Shown piece by piece: positions 7,780-18,000 of a stretch of DNA of 64,000 bases. Made by a program: the position numbers and the translations under genes. Source of the stretch: Treponema berlinense (GTDB lineage Bacteria > Spirochaetota > Spirochaetia > Treponematales > Treponemataceae). How positions within the stretch are numbered: position 1 is the first letter of the stretch; each line of letters begins with the position of its first letter. Below the pieces are notes generated by a model that was not told the DNA's origin, searched no databases, and was given only the letters and a program-made list of their open reading frames with translations. Location: assembly GCF_900167025.1 (NCBI RefSeq), contig NZ_FUXC01000007.1:62001-126000 (forward strand). The letters are read 5' to 3'.

Positions 7780-9909
7780 ATGAAGAAAAAGTTGGTTTTT
7801 ACATTTTTTATTTTCAGTTTTTCAGTTTTTTGTTTTGCTCAAAGGGTTATTTCGCCTGTCGCTGGAAATTTTTGCAACAAACAGCCGCTTGTGCTTGATG
7901 TCAGTGACGGTGCGGAGTGCTTTTATTCTCTTTCTGGAACAGATCCTCTTGCTTCTGGTTTTGCTTATGACGGACCTGTTTTGATTGATGCTTCTGGACG
8001 CATAAATTTAAAAATAACTGCAATCCGTGGTGATTTAAAAGAAGAAATTGAAATAAATTACAATGTTCAGGAACAAAATCCGTTTGAAGAACCTTCAGAA
8101 AACTTTTCTTTTATTAAAAATTGTGTAAATTCCGGCGTTTATTCGTACGAAAACGAAAAACCTCTAGAGATTCCTTCTTCGTTTACTTATTGTTTTGATG
8201 ATGACAGGATTTTTCTTAAAGGCCAGAAACTTGTTCTTGATACGGAAAACTGTCTTTCGAGATATTTGCCGTGTCTTGTTTCTGACGGAAAAAATGAATG
8301 GCGTTTTGTAATTTTTATTTCTGGAAACCAGATTGGAACACTTTCAAAGTATTCGATTCCTTTTGAATTTAAAGACTGGAACAGTTTTTGCTTTACCGGC
8401 GAAAAACTCATTTGGCAGCTCGATGACGGAGACTGGTCTGCTTCTAAGCTTCCTGTAAACATTGACCGCAGCGCAAAGCATACTTTAAGATGGCAGAGCG
8501 TCGCCTTTGAAGTCGGAAACCCTGTTCAGTCTTTTGTAATTCCTGCAGAGCCCGAGATTATTGTAAACGAAAAAATTGACAGCGCCGTAAATTTTTCGAT
8601 TGACGGAGATTTGCGCTACAGAATGGAAATTGTTTCGACCGGCGTAAAAAATCAGCCGGAAAAAATAAACGGCCTTTTTACTTCTGCAACTTTTGACACT
8701 TTTGAAGGCGACAGCATTTCTGGAACTGCGGTTTTTGCTTTTTATGCCGACGGCGTTTTTTTGGGAACAAAGGAAAAAGAGTTTGCTATAGATAAAAAGC
8801 CTCCTCTCTCTCCTGAATTTAATGCAAATACAAAAAAATTTTATTCCCGGAACCCTGTTGAGCTTTCTATAAAAACAGAAGAAGGCGCAGAAATTTTTTA
8901 TGCGGTAAGTAAACCTCTTAAAATTTCTGAGACTCTCGCTTCAAGCGCGCTTTCTGCGGATTCTCCTGAATTTCTCGAAGTAAAGGCTGACAAATTCGAA
9001 AAATATTCGGATTCGTTTACGATTGGAAGCACTGACGGTGCCGTTGTTTTTTACAAAGTTCGTGCATTTGCAAAAGATAAAAAAGGGAACGTGAGCAACT
9101 GCTCTGAATTTAGCGTAGTAATTGACGAAGATAATTATTACCTTGATTCTTCCGAAATTGCCGGCAGTTTAGAAAATGAGGTTGATGAGGATTGTGACGG
9201 AACTGCCGAAAATCCTTTTAGAAGTTTTGAGCAGGCCTTAAAAGTGTTAAATTCCAGAAGATTTACGAGGTTTTATGTGAACGGAACTTTTAAGCTGCCT
9301 TCTGGCGAAACCGTAATTTCTTCCAACTGTATGTTTTTGGCACAGAAAAATTCTCAGATAATTGTTCCGTCTGACGCAAATATTGTCGTGCGCAATGCAA
9401 GTTTTGAAGCGGACAACCTGCTTTTTAGAAAAAATCGCGAAAGCAACTGTGTGTCAAATTCAAAATTCTTTGTTCTGGAAAACTCGACAGCGCTTTTTAA
9501 AACTTCTGAGTTCGCCGGTATTTTTGAAGAAAACGGAATTGGCTTTGACTGTAAAAATTCTGTAGTTGAATTTAACGGTTGCGGTCTGACTATGCAATCG
9601 GATTCTTATGTTTGTGCATTGAGCGGACTAGATTCAAAAATTGCTGTAAAAAATAGCCGTGTCTCGACAGTTTCGCAGACAGCGGTCAATTTTTCTCTCA
9701 ACGGCGGACAGTTTGACTTGACTGATTGTTCTTGCCGCGTAACTGCCCATCTTGGACGGATTGCCGAACTTTGCGCGGTAAATGCAAGTCTTTCAAAAAA
9801 TTCCTACATAGGCAGTTTTGAAAAAAAAGTGCGTGGAATTGTTCCTGTTTGGAGCGATAGGGATTCTAAAATTTTACAGGACATTGAAAATTCTTCGAGT
9901 GGTTTTTAA
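7780..9909 (+). CDS. Large secreted protein with chitobiase-like repeats and a C-terminal beta-helix-like region
   Basis: A 709-aa protein with an N-terminal signal peptide ending SVFCFAQ (about residue 21), so exported. Residues about 22-95 and 345-390 look like chitobiase/hexosaminidase C-terminal type modules (YSLSGTDPLASG...YDGPV and FYAVSKPLKIS), small beta-sandwiches common in surface proteins. The last third (about 480-690) opens with a typical right-handed beta-helix entry, DCDGTAENPFRSFEQALKVLN, and then runs in short repeated strands rich in Asn, Ser and Cys. No catalytic motif is evident. It probably lies in the periplasm or on the surface as an adhesin or carbohydrate-related protein, but no function can be assigned. 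The following rnhB starts 32 bp downstream, perhaps in the same transcript. Confidence 0.7.
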   Translation: MKKKLVFTFFIFSFSVFCFAQRVISPVAGNFCNKQPLVLDVSDGAECFYSLSGTDPLASGFAYDGPVLIDASGRINLKITAIRGDLKEEIEINYNVQEQNPFEEPSENFSFIKNCVNSGVYSYENEKPLEIPSSFTYCFDDDRIFLKGQKLVLDTENCLSRYLPCLVSDGKNEWRFVIFISGNQIGTLSKYSIPFEFKDWNSFCFTGEKLIWQLDDGDWSASKLPVNIDRSAKHTLRWQSVAFEVGNPVQSFVIPAEPEIIVNEKIDSAVNFSIDGDLRYRMEIVSTGVKNQPEKINGLFTSATFDTFEGDSISGTAVFAFYADGVFLGTKEKEFAIDKKPPLSPEFNANTKKFYSRNPVELSIKTEEGAEIFYAVSKPLKISETLASSALSADSPEFLEVKADKFEKYSDSFTIGSTDGAVVFYKVRAFAKDKKGNVSNCSEFSVVIDEDNYYLDSSEIAGSLENEVDEDCDGTAENPFRSFEQALKVLNSRRFTRFYVNGTFKLPSGETVISSNCMFLAQKNSQIIVPSDANIVVRNASFEADNLLFRKNRESNCVSNSKFFVLENSTALFKTSEFAGIFEENGIGFDCKNSVVEFNGCGLTMQSDSYVCALSGLDSKIAVKNSRVSTVSQTAVNFSLNGGQFDLTDCSCRVTAHLGRIAELCAVNASLSKNSYIGSFEKKVRGIVPVWSDRDSKILQDIENSSSGF

Positions 9910-9941
9910 AAACGCTTTAATTTTTTTAGTTTGGAATAAAA

Positions 9942-10532
9942 ATGATTTTAACTTGTGGTTTAGACGAAGCCGGCCGCGGACCTCTTGCAGGCCCTGTTTC
10001 TGCTGGCGCTGTAATTTTGCCAGAGGATTTCCCGTTTGAAATTTTAAATGATTCAAAAAAAATGACGGAAAAAAAGCGCGAAGCAGCGGAAAAACTTATA
10101 AAGGAAAAAGCGTGCTGGGCTGTTTCTTTTGTTGATGAAAAAAAAATTGATGAAATAAACATTTTACAGGCAAGTATGCTTGCAATGAAAAATGCCTATG
10201 ACGAAATGCTAAAAAAACTTCCTCTATGGCTGAAAAAAAACAACTTTAATTTGTCAGAAAAAATCGAAATTACTGCGATTGCCGACGGAACTAAGTGTCC
10301 TGAAGTTTTGTGCAGTGTAAGGTGTGAGCCTAAGGCTGACGGAAAATACAGCGAAGTTATGGCGGCTTCGATTCTTGCAAAGGTTGCACGCGACAGGCTT
10401 ATGCTTGAATATGATAAAAAATATCCTGAATATGGTTATGCCAAGCACAAAGGATATCCGACAAAAGCGCATCGCGAGGTTTGCAGAAAAATCGGGCCAA
10501 GTCCGATTCAGAGATTGAGTTTTAAATTCTAA
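9942..10532 (+). CDS. rnhB: Ribonuclease HII
   Basis: Cuts the RNA strand of RNA-DNA hybrids and starts removal of single ribonucleotides from DNA. The 196-aa protein opens with the RNase HII signature GLDEAGRGPLAGPV at about residues 6-19, giving the first two acidic active-site residues. Later come NDSKKMTEKKRE, IADGTKCP and SILAKVARDRLM, which supply the remaining conserved positions, and a GYAKHKGYPTKAHRE C-terminal motif. Length is normal. A GGA ribosome site lies 6 bases before the ATG. It stands between the large secreted protein and a PUR-domain gene that has its own promoter. Confidence 0.95.
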   Translation: MILTCGLDEAGRGPLAGPVSAGAVILPEDFPFEILNDSKKMTEKKREAAEKLIKEKACWAVSFVDEKKIDEINILQASMLAMKNAYDEMLKKLPLWLKKNNFNLSEKIEITAIADGTKCPEVLCSVRCEPKADGKYSEVMAASILAKVARDRLMLEYDKKYPEYGYAKHKGYPTKAHREVCRKIGPSPIQRLSFKF

Positions 10533-10552
10533 GTTATTGAAATAAAAGTCTG

Positions 10553-10581
10553 TTGATTTTATAGTTTAAAAACTTTATAGT
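10553..10581 (+). promoter_or_regulatory. Probable sigma-70 promoter of the PUR-domain gene
   Basis: TTGATT (10553-10558), a 17-base spacer, and TATAGT (10576-10581) lie in an AT-rich gap 33 bases before the ATG. The ribosome site AAGGAAGGA follows. Not experimentally known. Confidence 0.62.
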
Positions 10582-10613
10582 TATTTGATATTACATTTTT
10601 AAGGAAGGAAGCT

Positions 10614-11039
10614 ATGGGTATCCGCGGGGAACTTTATACTACAGAAGTTGTTTTAGACAATCGTTCATATTTTTTCAACGTAAAGGAGAACCGCAACGGC
10701 GACATCTTCCTTCAGATTGTTGAAAGCAAAAAAGGCGACGGTGCAGATTTTGACCGCCTTCAGATTTCTATTTTTCAGGAAGACATGCAAAAAGTTCTTG
10801 GTGGACTTGATTCTGCCCTGAGATTTATCGACAAAGAACAGAAAGCACGTAAAAAGGCCCGTGCAGAAAAAAAAGCTCTTAAAGCCGAAAAATACGGACC
10901 TAAGTCTGAAAAACGCATTTACCGCAAAAAGGACGAAGAAGACAAACGCCTTCCTGACGGCATTAAACGCACTGGAAAAGTAATTCACATAAAATCAAAG
11001 ACAGAACCTGCTGCTGATAGCGCTTCTGATTCAGAATAA
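10614..11039 (+). CDS. PUR-domain DNA/RNA-binding protein (BpuR-like, DUF3276)
   Basis: A 141-aa protein whose first about 75 residues match the PUR domain: RGELYTTEVVLDNRSYFFNVKENRNGDIFLQIVES, beginning just after the start. Bacterial members such as Borrelia BpuR bind single-stranded DNA and RNA and act as regulators or nucleic-acid chaperones. After the domain comes a highly basic Lys/Ala/Arg-rich tail (about 80-125), then an acidic, Ser-rich end. The tail probably adds non-specific nucleic-acid binding. A strong AAGGAAGGA ribosome site, its own promoter and a strong terminator indicate a single-gene, well-expressed unit, as expected of an abundant nucleic-acid-binding protein. The target sequences are unknown. 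Confidence 0.85.
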   Translation: MGIRGELYTTEVVLDNRSYFFNVKENRNGDIFLQIVESKKGDGADFDRLQISIFQEDMQKVLGGLDSALRFIDKEQKARKKARAEKKALKAEKYGPKSEKRIYRKKDEEDKRLPDGIKRTGKVIHIKSKTEPAADSASDSE

Positions 11040-11057
11040 AAATAATGTAAAGGCTAA

Positions 11058-11106
11058 AAAAATGCCATTAAGAATGATTTTGTCATTTTTAATGGCATTT
11101 TTTTTG
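11058..11106 (+). terminator. Rho-independent terminator after the PUR gene
   Basis: AATGCCATTAA pairs with TTAATGGCATT around an inner GAATGA/GTCATT pairing and a short loop, followed by eight T. Flanking A and T runs mean it could also stop transcription from the opposite cysteine desulfurase side. Confidence 0.88.
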
Positions 11107-11168
11107 AGTTTTAACTGCTTTTTAACGGTGATTTTTCAATCTGGCCGGTGAATGTTTCCGCCGGAGAT

Positions 11169-12341
11169 TTACAGAAAATCCTTGCAGACTTCTTCGACCG
11201 CAACAAAAAGTTTTGCGATTGCGTCGGAAGTTGTGAGCGGACCAAAACTGAACCTTACTGCCGTGTCCTGAATGTCGCGGCTTATGTTCATTGCGGCTAG
11301 AATCGGGCGGTTTTGCTTTTTTGCCGAGCAGGCGCTTCCTGTCGAAATGCAAAAACCTTTTGCATCGAGTGCGCGTACCATAACGTTTCCCGGAATTCCT
11401 TTGAACGCGGCTTGAAGAACATATGGGCTGAAAAGCTTTTGTGTGCTGTCAGATGTGTCGGCGCGAATGGCCGGTACAAGTTCGCAGTTTGGAAGCGATT
11501 TTAGCGATTCGATGAAGTTTTTTACGGCTGTCTTTTGTTCTTCAAAGTTGAGAGGTACGTAATATTTTTCGAGGCATTTTGCAAAGGCGATTGCGCCAAA
11601 GAGATTTTCTGTTCCCGAGCGGATGTTTTTTTCCTGGCCACCGCCTGTTAAGAACGGTTTTATGTCTTTTTTTAAAACCAGGATTCCGATTCCTCGTGGA
11701 CCGCAGATTTTATGTGCGCTTAAGGCCGCGCTGTCTATTCCCGGATAGTTTAGGTTGAGCGGAATTTTTCCTGCCGCCTGAACGCAATCTACGTGAAAAT
11801 GCGGACGTCTTTTTCCTTTTGTTTTTTCTGTAATTTTGTCTGCAATTTCGTAAATCGGCTGTATGCAGCCAGTTTCGTTATTTACCGCCATTACTGTTAC
11901 GTAAAGCGTGTCGGAAGTGATTTTTTCTGTGATTGAATCTGCGCTTATAAAACCGTTTTTGTCCGGATTTACGGTGATTATTTCAAATCCGTGTTTTTTT
12001 AAGACGGCGGTTTGTTCTCTAAGTGCCGGGTGCTCGATTCCGCTTATGATTATGCTTCCGCGCCTACCTTGAGAGTCGGCTTCGCGGTTTAAAAGCGAAA
12101 GCAGAGGAATGTGGTCGCTTTCTGTTCCACCGCTTGTAAAAAAAACTTCTTCTGGTTTTACGCCGATTACTTTTGCCGCGAGTGCGCGTGCGTTTTCAAA
12201 TGAAAGCCGCGCCTTTTGTCCTTCGGAGTGTACGGCAGAAGGGTTTGCGCCGGCTTCGAGGGATTCTTGCAATGCCTGTGTTAAAATTTCCGGGTCGGCA
12301 GGAGATGTTGCCGCCCAGTCAAAATATTTTGAAATATCCAT
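11169..12341 (-). CDS. Cysteine desulfurase (NifS/IscS family)
   Basis: PLP enzyme that takes sulfur from cysteine as an enzyme persulfide for iron-sulfur clusters and tRNA thiolation. In the 390-aa protein, the PLP lysine is Lys211 in SAHKICGPRG. The persulfide cysteine is Cys338 in STGSACSA. GIEHPA (His104) and HVDCVQAAG (Asp185, Gln188) complete the cofactor pocket. The start FDWAATSPADPEI matches the family's usual opening. It is last in a minus-strand cluster, 19 bp after aroB. No IscU or SufE gene is adjacent; the only scaffold-like gene in the window is the NifU-like gene at 56.4 kb, a possible but unproven partner. Whether it is IscS- or NifS-type cannot be decided. Confidence 0.93.
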   Translation of the reverse strand: MDISKYFDWAATSPADPEILTQALQESLEAGANPSAVHSEGQKARLSFENARALAAKVIGVKPEEVFFTSGGTESDHIPLLSLLNREADSQGRRGSIIISGIEHPALREQTAVLKKHGFEIITVNPDKNGFISADSITEKITSDTLYVTVMAVNNETGCIQPIYEIADKITEKTKGKRRPHFHVDCVQAAGKIPLNLNYPGIDSAALSAHKICGPRGIGILVLKKDIKPFLTGGGQEKNIRSGTENLFGAIAFAKCLEKYYVPLNFEEQKTAVKNFIESLKSLPNCELVPAIRADTSDSTQKLFSPYVLQAAFKGIPGNVMVRALDAKGFCISTGSACSAKKQNRPILAAMNISRDIQDTAVRFSFGPLTTSDAIAKLFVAVEEVCKDFL

Positions 12342-12360
12342 TTTTATTTATTCTCACTTT

Positions 12361-13530
12361 TTACAGAACTGAAAGAACGTCTTTTTCATCGACTTCTGTT
12401 ATGACAGTTTCTCCGACATCTTCCTGCAAAACGAAGCGCACTTTGTTTGAAGCATTTTTTTTGTCTTTTTTCATTGCCTCAAAAAGCGAGAGTGCGGCTT
12501 CTTTTTCCGAGGCGAATTTTCCGTTGAGGGCAGAATGCATAGGCTGAGTTTCCCAGCCGAAAGAACTGAGGGCTGATTTTACTGTCTGAACGTAATTTTC
12601 CGTGCACAGTCCTATTTTTTTTGAAAGTTCCGCTGCACGCGCAATTCCCCAGGCAACCGCATCTCCGTGGCTTACTTTTCCGAGTCCCGCTCTTGTTTCG
12701 AGCGCATGTCCAAAAGTGTGTCCGAGGTTTAGCTGCATGCGGATGTTTTTTTCGGTTAAATCCTGTTCAACTACAGCAGCCTTTGCATTTACGCAAATTT
12801 TAATCATTTCTTCGACGAGCGGATCTTTGCGGTTTTGCAGGATTTCTGGCTTTGAAGCAAGTTTTTCAAAAAGTTCTTTTGAATAGAGCAGGGCGGTCTT
12901 TACGACTTCTGCCATTCCGCTGCGGTATTCGTTTTCTGGAAGCGACTGAATGAAGGAAGGAATTATATGAATTTTTTGTGCTGGAAAAAATGAACCTATC
13001 ATATTTTTGTACGAATCAAAATCGCAGCCTGTTTTTCCTCCGATTGCAGCGTCGACCATTGAAAGAAGGGTCGTTGGAACAAGTTCGCAAGTTGCGCCGC
13101 GCTTAAAAATTGAAGCGGCAAATGCTGTCATGTCGGTAATTACGCCGCCGCCGATTCCTGTAAAAACAGCGGAACGTTTTGCGTTTGAGTCGATTGCGGC
13201 CTTGCATATCGCGAGAACGCTTTCGATTGTTTTAAATGGTTCTCCGCTGCCCAAAATCAAGAGCACGTCTTTTCCGCGTGTGCCGATAAAACCGTTTTCG
13301 ATTTTTGGCTGGCTGTAGTTTTCTCCGCGGAAAAAATTTACAAACGGCTGCATTTGTTTTAGCGAAGCAACATTTGTGTCTGTCACAAAAATCCGTTGAG
13401 GTGAGTTTTCTTCTTCTGATGAATAAAAAATCGAATTTAAATCCGGCTCTCCGCCGTAAAAACGTATAAAAGTTCTGTCAGTGCCTGGATGCACTGGCGG
13501 ATAAGCGATGTCTTTTTCTTCAAACTGCAT
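12361..13530 (-). CDS. aroB: 3-dehydroquinate synthase
   Basis: Second step of the shikimate pathway: converts DAHP to 3-dehydroquinate using NAD and a metal. The 389-aa protein has the NAD-binding GGGVITDMTAFAASIFKRG, the substrate loop PTTLLSMVDAAIGGKTG, and the metal-ligand regions SGMAEVVKTALL (Glu), NLGHTFGHALE (His) and HGDAVAWG (His). The N-terminus has an extra stretch of about 60 residues before the usual core, and the C-terminus ends normally. It is probably co-transcribed with the hypothetical gene upstream (45 bp) and the cysteine desulfurase downstream (19 bp). Its presence implies de novo aromatic amino acid or folate synthesis, with the rest of the pathway elsewhere. Confidence 0.95.
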   Translation of the reverse strand: MQFEEKDIAYPPVHPGTDRTFIRFYGGEPDLNSIFYSSEEENSPQRIFVTDTNVASLKQMQPFVNFFRGENYSQPKIENGFIGTRGKDVLLILGSGEPFKTIESVLAICKAAIDSNAKRSAVFTGIGGGVITDMTAFAASIFKRGATCELVPTTLLSMVDAAIGGKTGCDFDSYKNMIGSFFPAQKIHIIPSFIQSLPENEYRSGMAEVVKTALLYSKELFEKLASKPEILQNRKDPLVEEMIKICVNAKAAVVEQDLTEKNIRMQLNLGHTFGHALETRAGLGKVSHGDAVAWGIARAAELSKKIGLCTENYVQTVKSALSSFGWETQPMHSALNGKFASEKEAALSLFEAMKKDKKNASNKVRFVLQEDVGETVITEVDEKDVLSVL

Positions 13531-13575
13531 GATTTTTTATTTTATCGAAAATCGCTTTTGTTTTAAAGTAAAATT

Positions 13576-14193
13576 CTAATACGTTTTGTCTGTCATGCTT
13601 TCAAAATCGGAAATATTTTTCTGAACACGCGCAATTTCCCGGTTTAAAATCTTTTCGTAGTTCAATTTTCCGTTTCCAATTCTTTCGCGTTCGTCTTCCC
13701 AGTTTTGAATGTCTGTTAAAGTTAAAAACTGAAATCTTTTTACGTTTGCTTTTTCTGCCCAGAGTTTTGCTTCCTGCCAGTAGTAAAGTCCTGCCTGATA
13801 ACAACTGAGCGTTTTTTGTAAATTTTCAATGTAAATGTCTTTCCATGGCGCGTCGTAAAATTTTACGGTTTTTTTGTCGTAAATTCTTCCGAGCCTCATA
13901 TGCTGTTCGATAAGTTTTAGGTTTATGTGCATCATAAAAAGATAGCGGTATTTTTCCCAATCCTTTTCGTCGTCGATTTTTACATTTGCATAGAGCGGAT
14001 TACAAAAATCGGCCTTTACGGCCTGTTCAAGCCAGTAAATGTTTTCCATGACGTCGTCTGGATACTGCTGGTAATGAACATGAAAAAGCTTGTAATAATC
14101 TTCTTTGTATTTGACCATGTAGGCAGAAGTTTTTTGAGGTGAGAATATAAAAAAACTGACTGTAAAGAAAAACAGCGCAAAAAATCTTTTCAC
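13576..14193 (-). CDS. Secreted hypothetical protein
   Basis: I do not recognise the family. The 205-aa protein has a signal peptide (about residues 1-24, ...SPQKTSA), so it is exported, probably to the periplasm. The mature part is rich in Tyr, Trp, Lys and Glu and looks mostly alpha-helical (KYKEDYYKLFHVHYQQYPDD, ENLQKTLSCYQAGLYYWQEAKLWAEKA). That layout suggests a helical-hairpin or TPR-like fold, but no repeat consensus is clear. No lipobox is seen. It lies between tmk (32 bp upstream) and aroB (45 bp downstream), so it is probably an operon member. Its conservation beside tmk in other treponemes would be the best clue to its role. Confidence 0.75.
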   Translation of the reverse strand: MKRFFALFFFTVSFFIFSPQKTSAYMVKYKEDYYKLFHVHYQQYPDDVMENIYWLEQAVKADFCNPLYANVKIDDEKDWEKYRYLFMMHINLKLIEQHMRLGRIYDKKTVKFYDAPWKDIYIENLQKTLSCYQAGLYYWQEAKLWAEKANVKRFQFLTLTDIQNWEDERERIGNGKLNYEKILNREIARVQKNISDFESMTDKTY

Positions 14194-14225
14194 GTTTTTA
14201 TTGTCGGCATTTTTTTCGTGAATTT

Positions 14226-14846
14226 TTACAGCAGTTTTGAAAGTTCCTGCCAGATTTGCGCGCTTACTTCTTCTTTTGATTTTGACGCATCCAGACGGAC
14301 GATTTTCATTCCTGTGTTTTTTGATTCGTATTCGTCCATGAGTTTTTCGTAGCGCTCTTCTGTCGCCTGCAAAAAGTCTATTTTTTCGTAAATTTCACGT
14401 TCTCCGCGAACATCAACTCTTTTAAGGCTTATTTCTGGAGAAATTTTAAAAAAGAAAAGAATCTGCGGAAGTGGAAATGCCGAATTTAGAAGGCGCGGAA
14501 GTTCTTCTCCGCAGGTTACGCTCTGGTATGTCAGGCTCGAAAAAAAATATCGGTCGCTTATGACGATTTTTCCGTCGGAGCATTTTTTTTCGATTCCGCA
14601 GTTTGAGCCGCTTTTTCCCCAAAGATGTTCTGCGCGGTCTGCCGCAAAAAGGTATGCGCTTGTCCGTGGATCAAGTTCAACATTGCCTTTTAAAACAGTT
14701 CTCAAGAATTTTCCGGTTGGTGAATCTGTCGGTTCTGCCGTAAAGAAAAATCTCTCGGCTTCTTTTTTTTCTTTTAAGATATTGATTTGCGTTGAAGTTC
14801 CTGCTCCGTCGATTCCTTCAAATACAACAAAATTTTTTAAAATCAT
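14226..14846 (-). CDS. tmk: Thymidylate kinase (dTMP kinase) with non-canonical P-loop
   Basis: Phosphorylates dTMP to dTDP for DNA synthesis. The 206-aa protein has the family order: P-loop FEGIDGAGTSTQ at about residues 9-20, TAEPTDSPTGKFLR, the DRYFFSS motif with SLTYQS at about 98-110, and a LID-like region with arginines (KRVDVRGEREIYEK). The P-loop residue expected to be Lys is Thr17, so the loop reads GAGTST rather than GxGKST. Because the rest of the protein is well conserved, this is probably a lineage variant rather than a dead enzyme, with a basic LID residue compensating. It is the first gene of the minus-strand tmk - hypothetical - aroB - desulfurase cluster. Confidence 0.9.
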   Translation of the reverse strand: MILKNFVVFEGIDGAGTSTQINILKEKKEAERFFFTAEPTDSPTGKFLRTVLKGNVELDPRTSAYLFAADRAEHLWGKSGSNCGIEKKCSDGKIVISDRYFFSSLTYQSVTCGEELPRLLNSAFPLPQILFFFKISPEISLKRVDVRGEREIYEKIDFLQATEERYEKLMDEYESKNTGMKIVRLDASKSKEEVSAQIWQELSKLL

Positions 14847-15084
14847 AATTCCTGAAAAACTCCAGTTTTTTTTATAGCAGTTGTTTTAATTCGTTGTGTT
14901 GCAATAAGTTAAAACTTAGAGACATTTCTAGGAAAATCAGTTTGAATGAGTTTTTAGATCTGTCCCACTACTAAAAAAATCAAAAATAAAGTAAAGTGTT
15001 AGTCTAAGGAAAGTTCTGAATATTAAAAAAAAAAAAACTTTCTGAAAGCCATTTTGCCGTTAAAACAGAGACTGTTCAAGTCAG

Positions 15085-18000
15085 ATGAAGTCGAGAATTC
15101 TAAAAACCAGCATTGGAAGCATTATTTTTCTCCTGCTCGTAATTGCAGTTATCGCGTTGATTTTTCCAACATATAAAAAAATCAATGCCGCTGTTTCTGT
15201 CGGCGTTTTAAAAATTACCCAAAAAATTGAAGAAAAAACTGGAATTGAGATTTCGTACGAGGCTCTTTCACCTTCGATTCTTTCCGGCATCAGTTTTAAA
15301 AATATCAATTTAAAGGATTCTTCAACGCAAAAACAGCTTGTTCAGATTAACAGCGCTGTTCTTTCATATAATTTACGCGATTTTTTTTCTAAAAAGCCTT
15401 TGAATGCGGTAAAACTTTTGCTTTTGGACGGTTTAAAAATTGAATACGATGCCGTAAAAGACGGAGACTTGCTCAAAAATTTTTCGCAAATTTTTGAAAA
15501 AAACGATGATGAAAAAAATCACTCAAAAAAACACAAATCTTCTTCCAGAAAATTTACGATTGACGGAAAAGAAATCAATATTCCTTTCAATGTTCAATTA
15601 AAAAATATCAGCCTTCATTTTGTCGATTCAAAAAATGATTTTCTTGCAATTGTAAAAACTGTAACTTTCGAACAGTCGCCGCTTGCTAAAAACAGCCTCA
15701 AAATAAAAACTTCCGGACGGCTTGAGTTAAAATCTGAACTTTTAAAAAGCGCCGGCCAGCGAAAACTCGTCGCCTGTGGTTTTGAGCTTTCAGGAAACTT
15801 TTTTAAAAATCTCGATGGAAGTTCTTTTCTTTTAAAGCTTTCAGAAATAAACCGCGCCGACTTTACTATTTCTAAAATTGATTTTCTTCTCAACTATGCA
15901 GATTCAAAACTTGCGCTCAGGACAATGCGTTCGGCTTTTCCGTTTTCTATGCAGTTTGAGGCGAATTTTAAAAATCAGGAACTTTCTTTTGACGCCCAGT
16001 CCAGAAATTTTGAACCCTTAAAACTTATAAAAGTAAAAAATCCGTTTCCGCTTTATAAAAAATTTGTCGAAACAAAATTTTCCGGAACTGCAAAAGCCAA
16101 GACTTCGTTTTTAACAAAAGAAGACTTTTTTAATTCGGCATATTTTAAGATTGACGGCGACTGTAATTTTTCTGAAAAAATTGCCGGAAGCCCGGTTGTT
16201 CTTTCTTACGGTGTTGAATGCAAAAATCAGGTTTTAAAAGTCAATAAATTTGTGGCTGACGGAAAACCCTTGAATCTTGATTTGAACGGCGAACTCAACT
16301 TAAAGACCCTTGAGCCTTCGTTTGTTTTGAGCCTTCCCCGTTTTCAGCTTGCAAATGGCGGAATTTTGCAGACTGAACTTTACATCGAGCCTTACAAAAA
16401 AGGTTTTATGTGCTTTGCTCCGCAGCTTTTTATGGACGAAAAAAGCTTGACTGCTATTCAGTTTACGCTTTTGCCGTCTGCAAAGTCAGTGGATTTTAGT
16501 TTTGAGTGCGACGATTATTCTCATGCCGAATACGAAAAAAGTGCAAAAATCGTTGTCGAGGGCAGTTTTTTGAATGAGACAGAAAAATTTTTGCAGGCTT
16601 CGGTTTCTGTCAGCGATATGTTTTTAGACAGCGTAATCGATGCGGCCGCATTTTTTGTTCCCGAAGAAAAAAAGGCTTTGCTTGCAAACATTTCAAAGTC
16701 GGCTGGAACTTACATTTTTTCCGATGAAATTTATTTTACGACGGATTTTAAGAGTTTTTCGTTCAATTCGCCTTATTTTCTTTTGGCAAACACGGCAAAA
16801 GAAAAGCAGCTTCTCACCTTTGCAGTTGACGGTTCTTCAGAAACCATAACCTTGAGTTCTCTCGACTTGCAATACGGAAATCAAACGGCTCATGCTACCG
16901 CCGGGATTGATTTTTCGAACGGACTTTCGGATTTTAATTTTTATACCGACCTTGTTGTCAATTCTCTGCCTTTTAGCTTTAGAGGCGCGTGCTCTCAGAA
17001 TTTTTTGAATGTTTCGGGCGACTACAATTTTAATGCGGCTTTTTCGTTTGAAAAAAATATTTTTGGCTCTGTAGAATTTACTGCTCTGCCTGTTTCGTTT
17101 GGAAAAACTATTTTTTCTACTTCCTTAAATACTTCTTTTTCGTGGAATGAAGTTTCTGGAATTGAAGTTGAAATAAACAATTTTGATATTGATGAGCCTT
17201 ATGGGTCTCTCCGTTTGCATCCGCACCTTGCTTTTACCGGCTCTGCAAATAAATACGGTTTTGTAATGAACAAACTCGCGTATTCTGATGCGGCTTCTGC
17301 TCTTGACGGAAGAATGAATGTAATCTGGAGCCTTAATGACGGAATTTTTGACTCGATTATCGTTGATTTGAATGCTAAAAGCATCTTAAATTCGGAAAAA
17401 ATAAGCCTTAATGCCGAAGTCCGCAACCTTGAAAAAAAACTTTTGACTTTGGACAATTTTAAAAACGATTTTTATGTCAGCGCCCAGGGAAATCTTTCTG
17501 ATTTTCCTGCCGCAAGATTTTTTTCTGACCAGAATTCAACAAACAAAATAAATGCGGATTTTTCACTTTCTGGAACTCCTGTAAATCCTTTGGTTTCGTT
17601 AAATTTGCAGAGTTCTTCTATAAATTTTGCCGGTTATCCATGCGTGTTTTCAGGAAATGCCGTTTACGACGATACTGGACTTTCTGTTTCTGAGCTTAAC
17701 GCTGACTGGGGAAAATTCGCGCTTTCGGATTTTTTTGCCAACTTGAACTTAAAGAATTTTTCTGGAGATTGTACTGCGGTCTTAAAGGGAAAATTCCTTG
17801 AACTTGATTTTAACATTCCTATAAAAAGTTCGATAAACTGTTTTGCCCAGGGAAATTCTCCTGTCAAAAATTTTGTTGCGACTGTCAAAAGCGAAAAGAT
17901 GACAGGCTCTTTCTTTCCGACTGAACAAAAGCTCGACTTAAAAATTACAAAAAGCGACGACATTATAGATTTTGTTTCTGCAAACGGAAGGGGAATTTCA

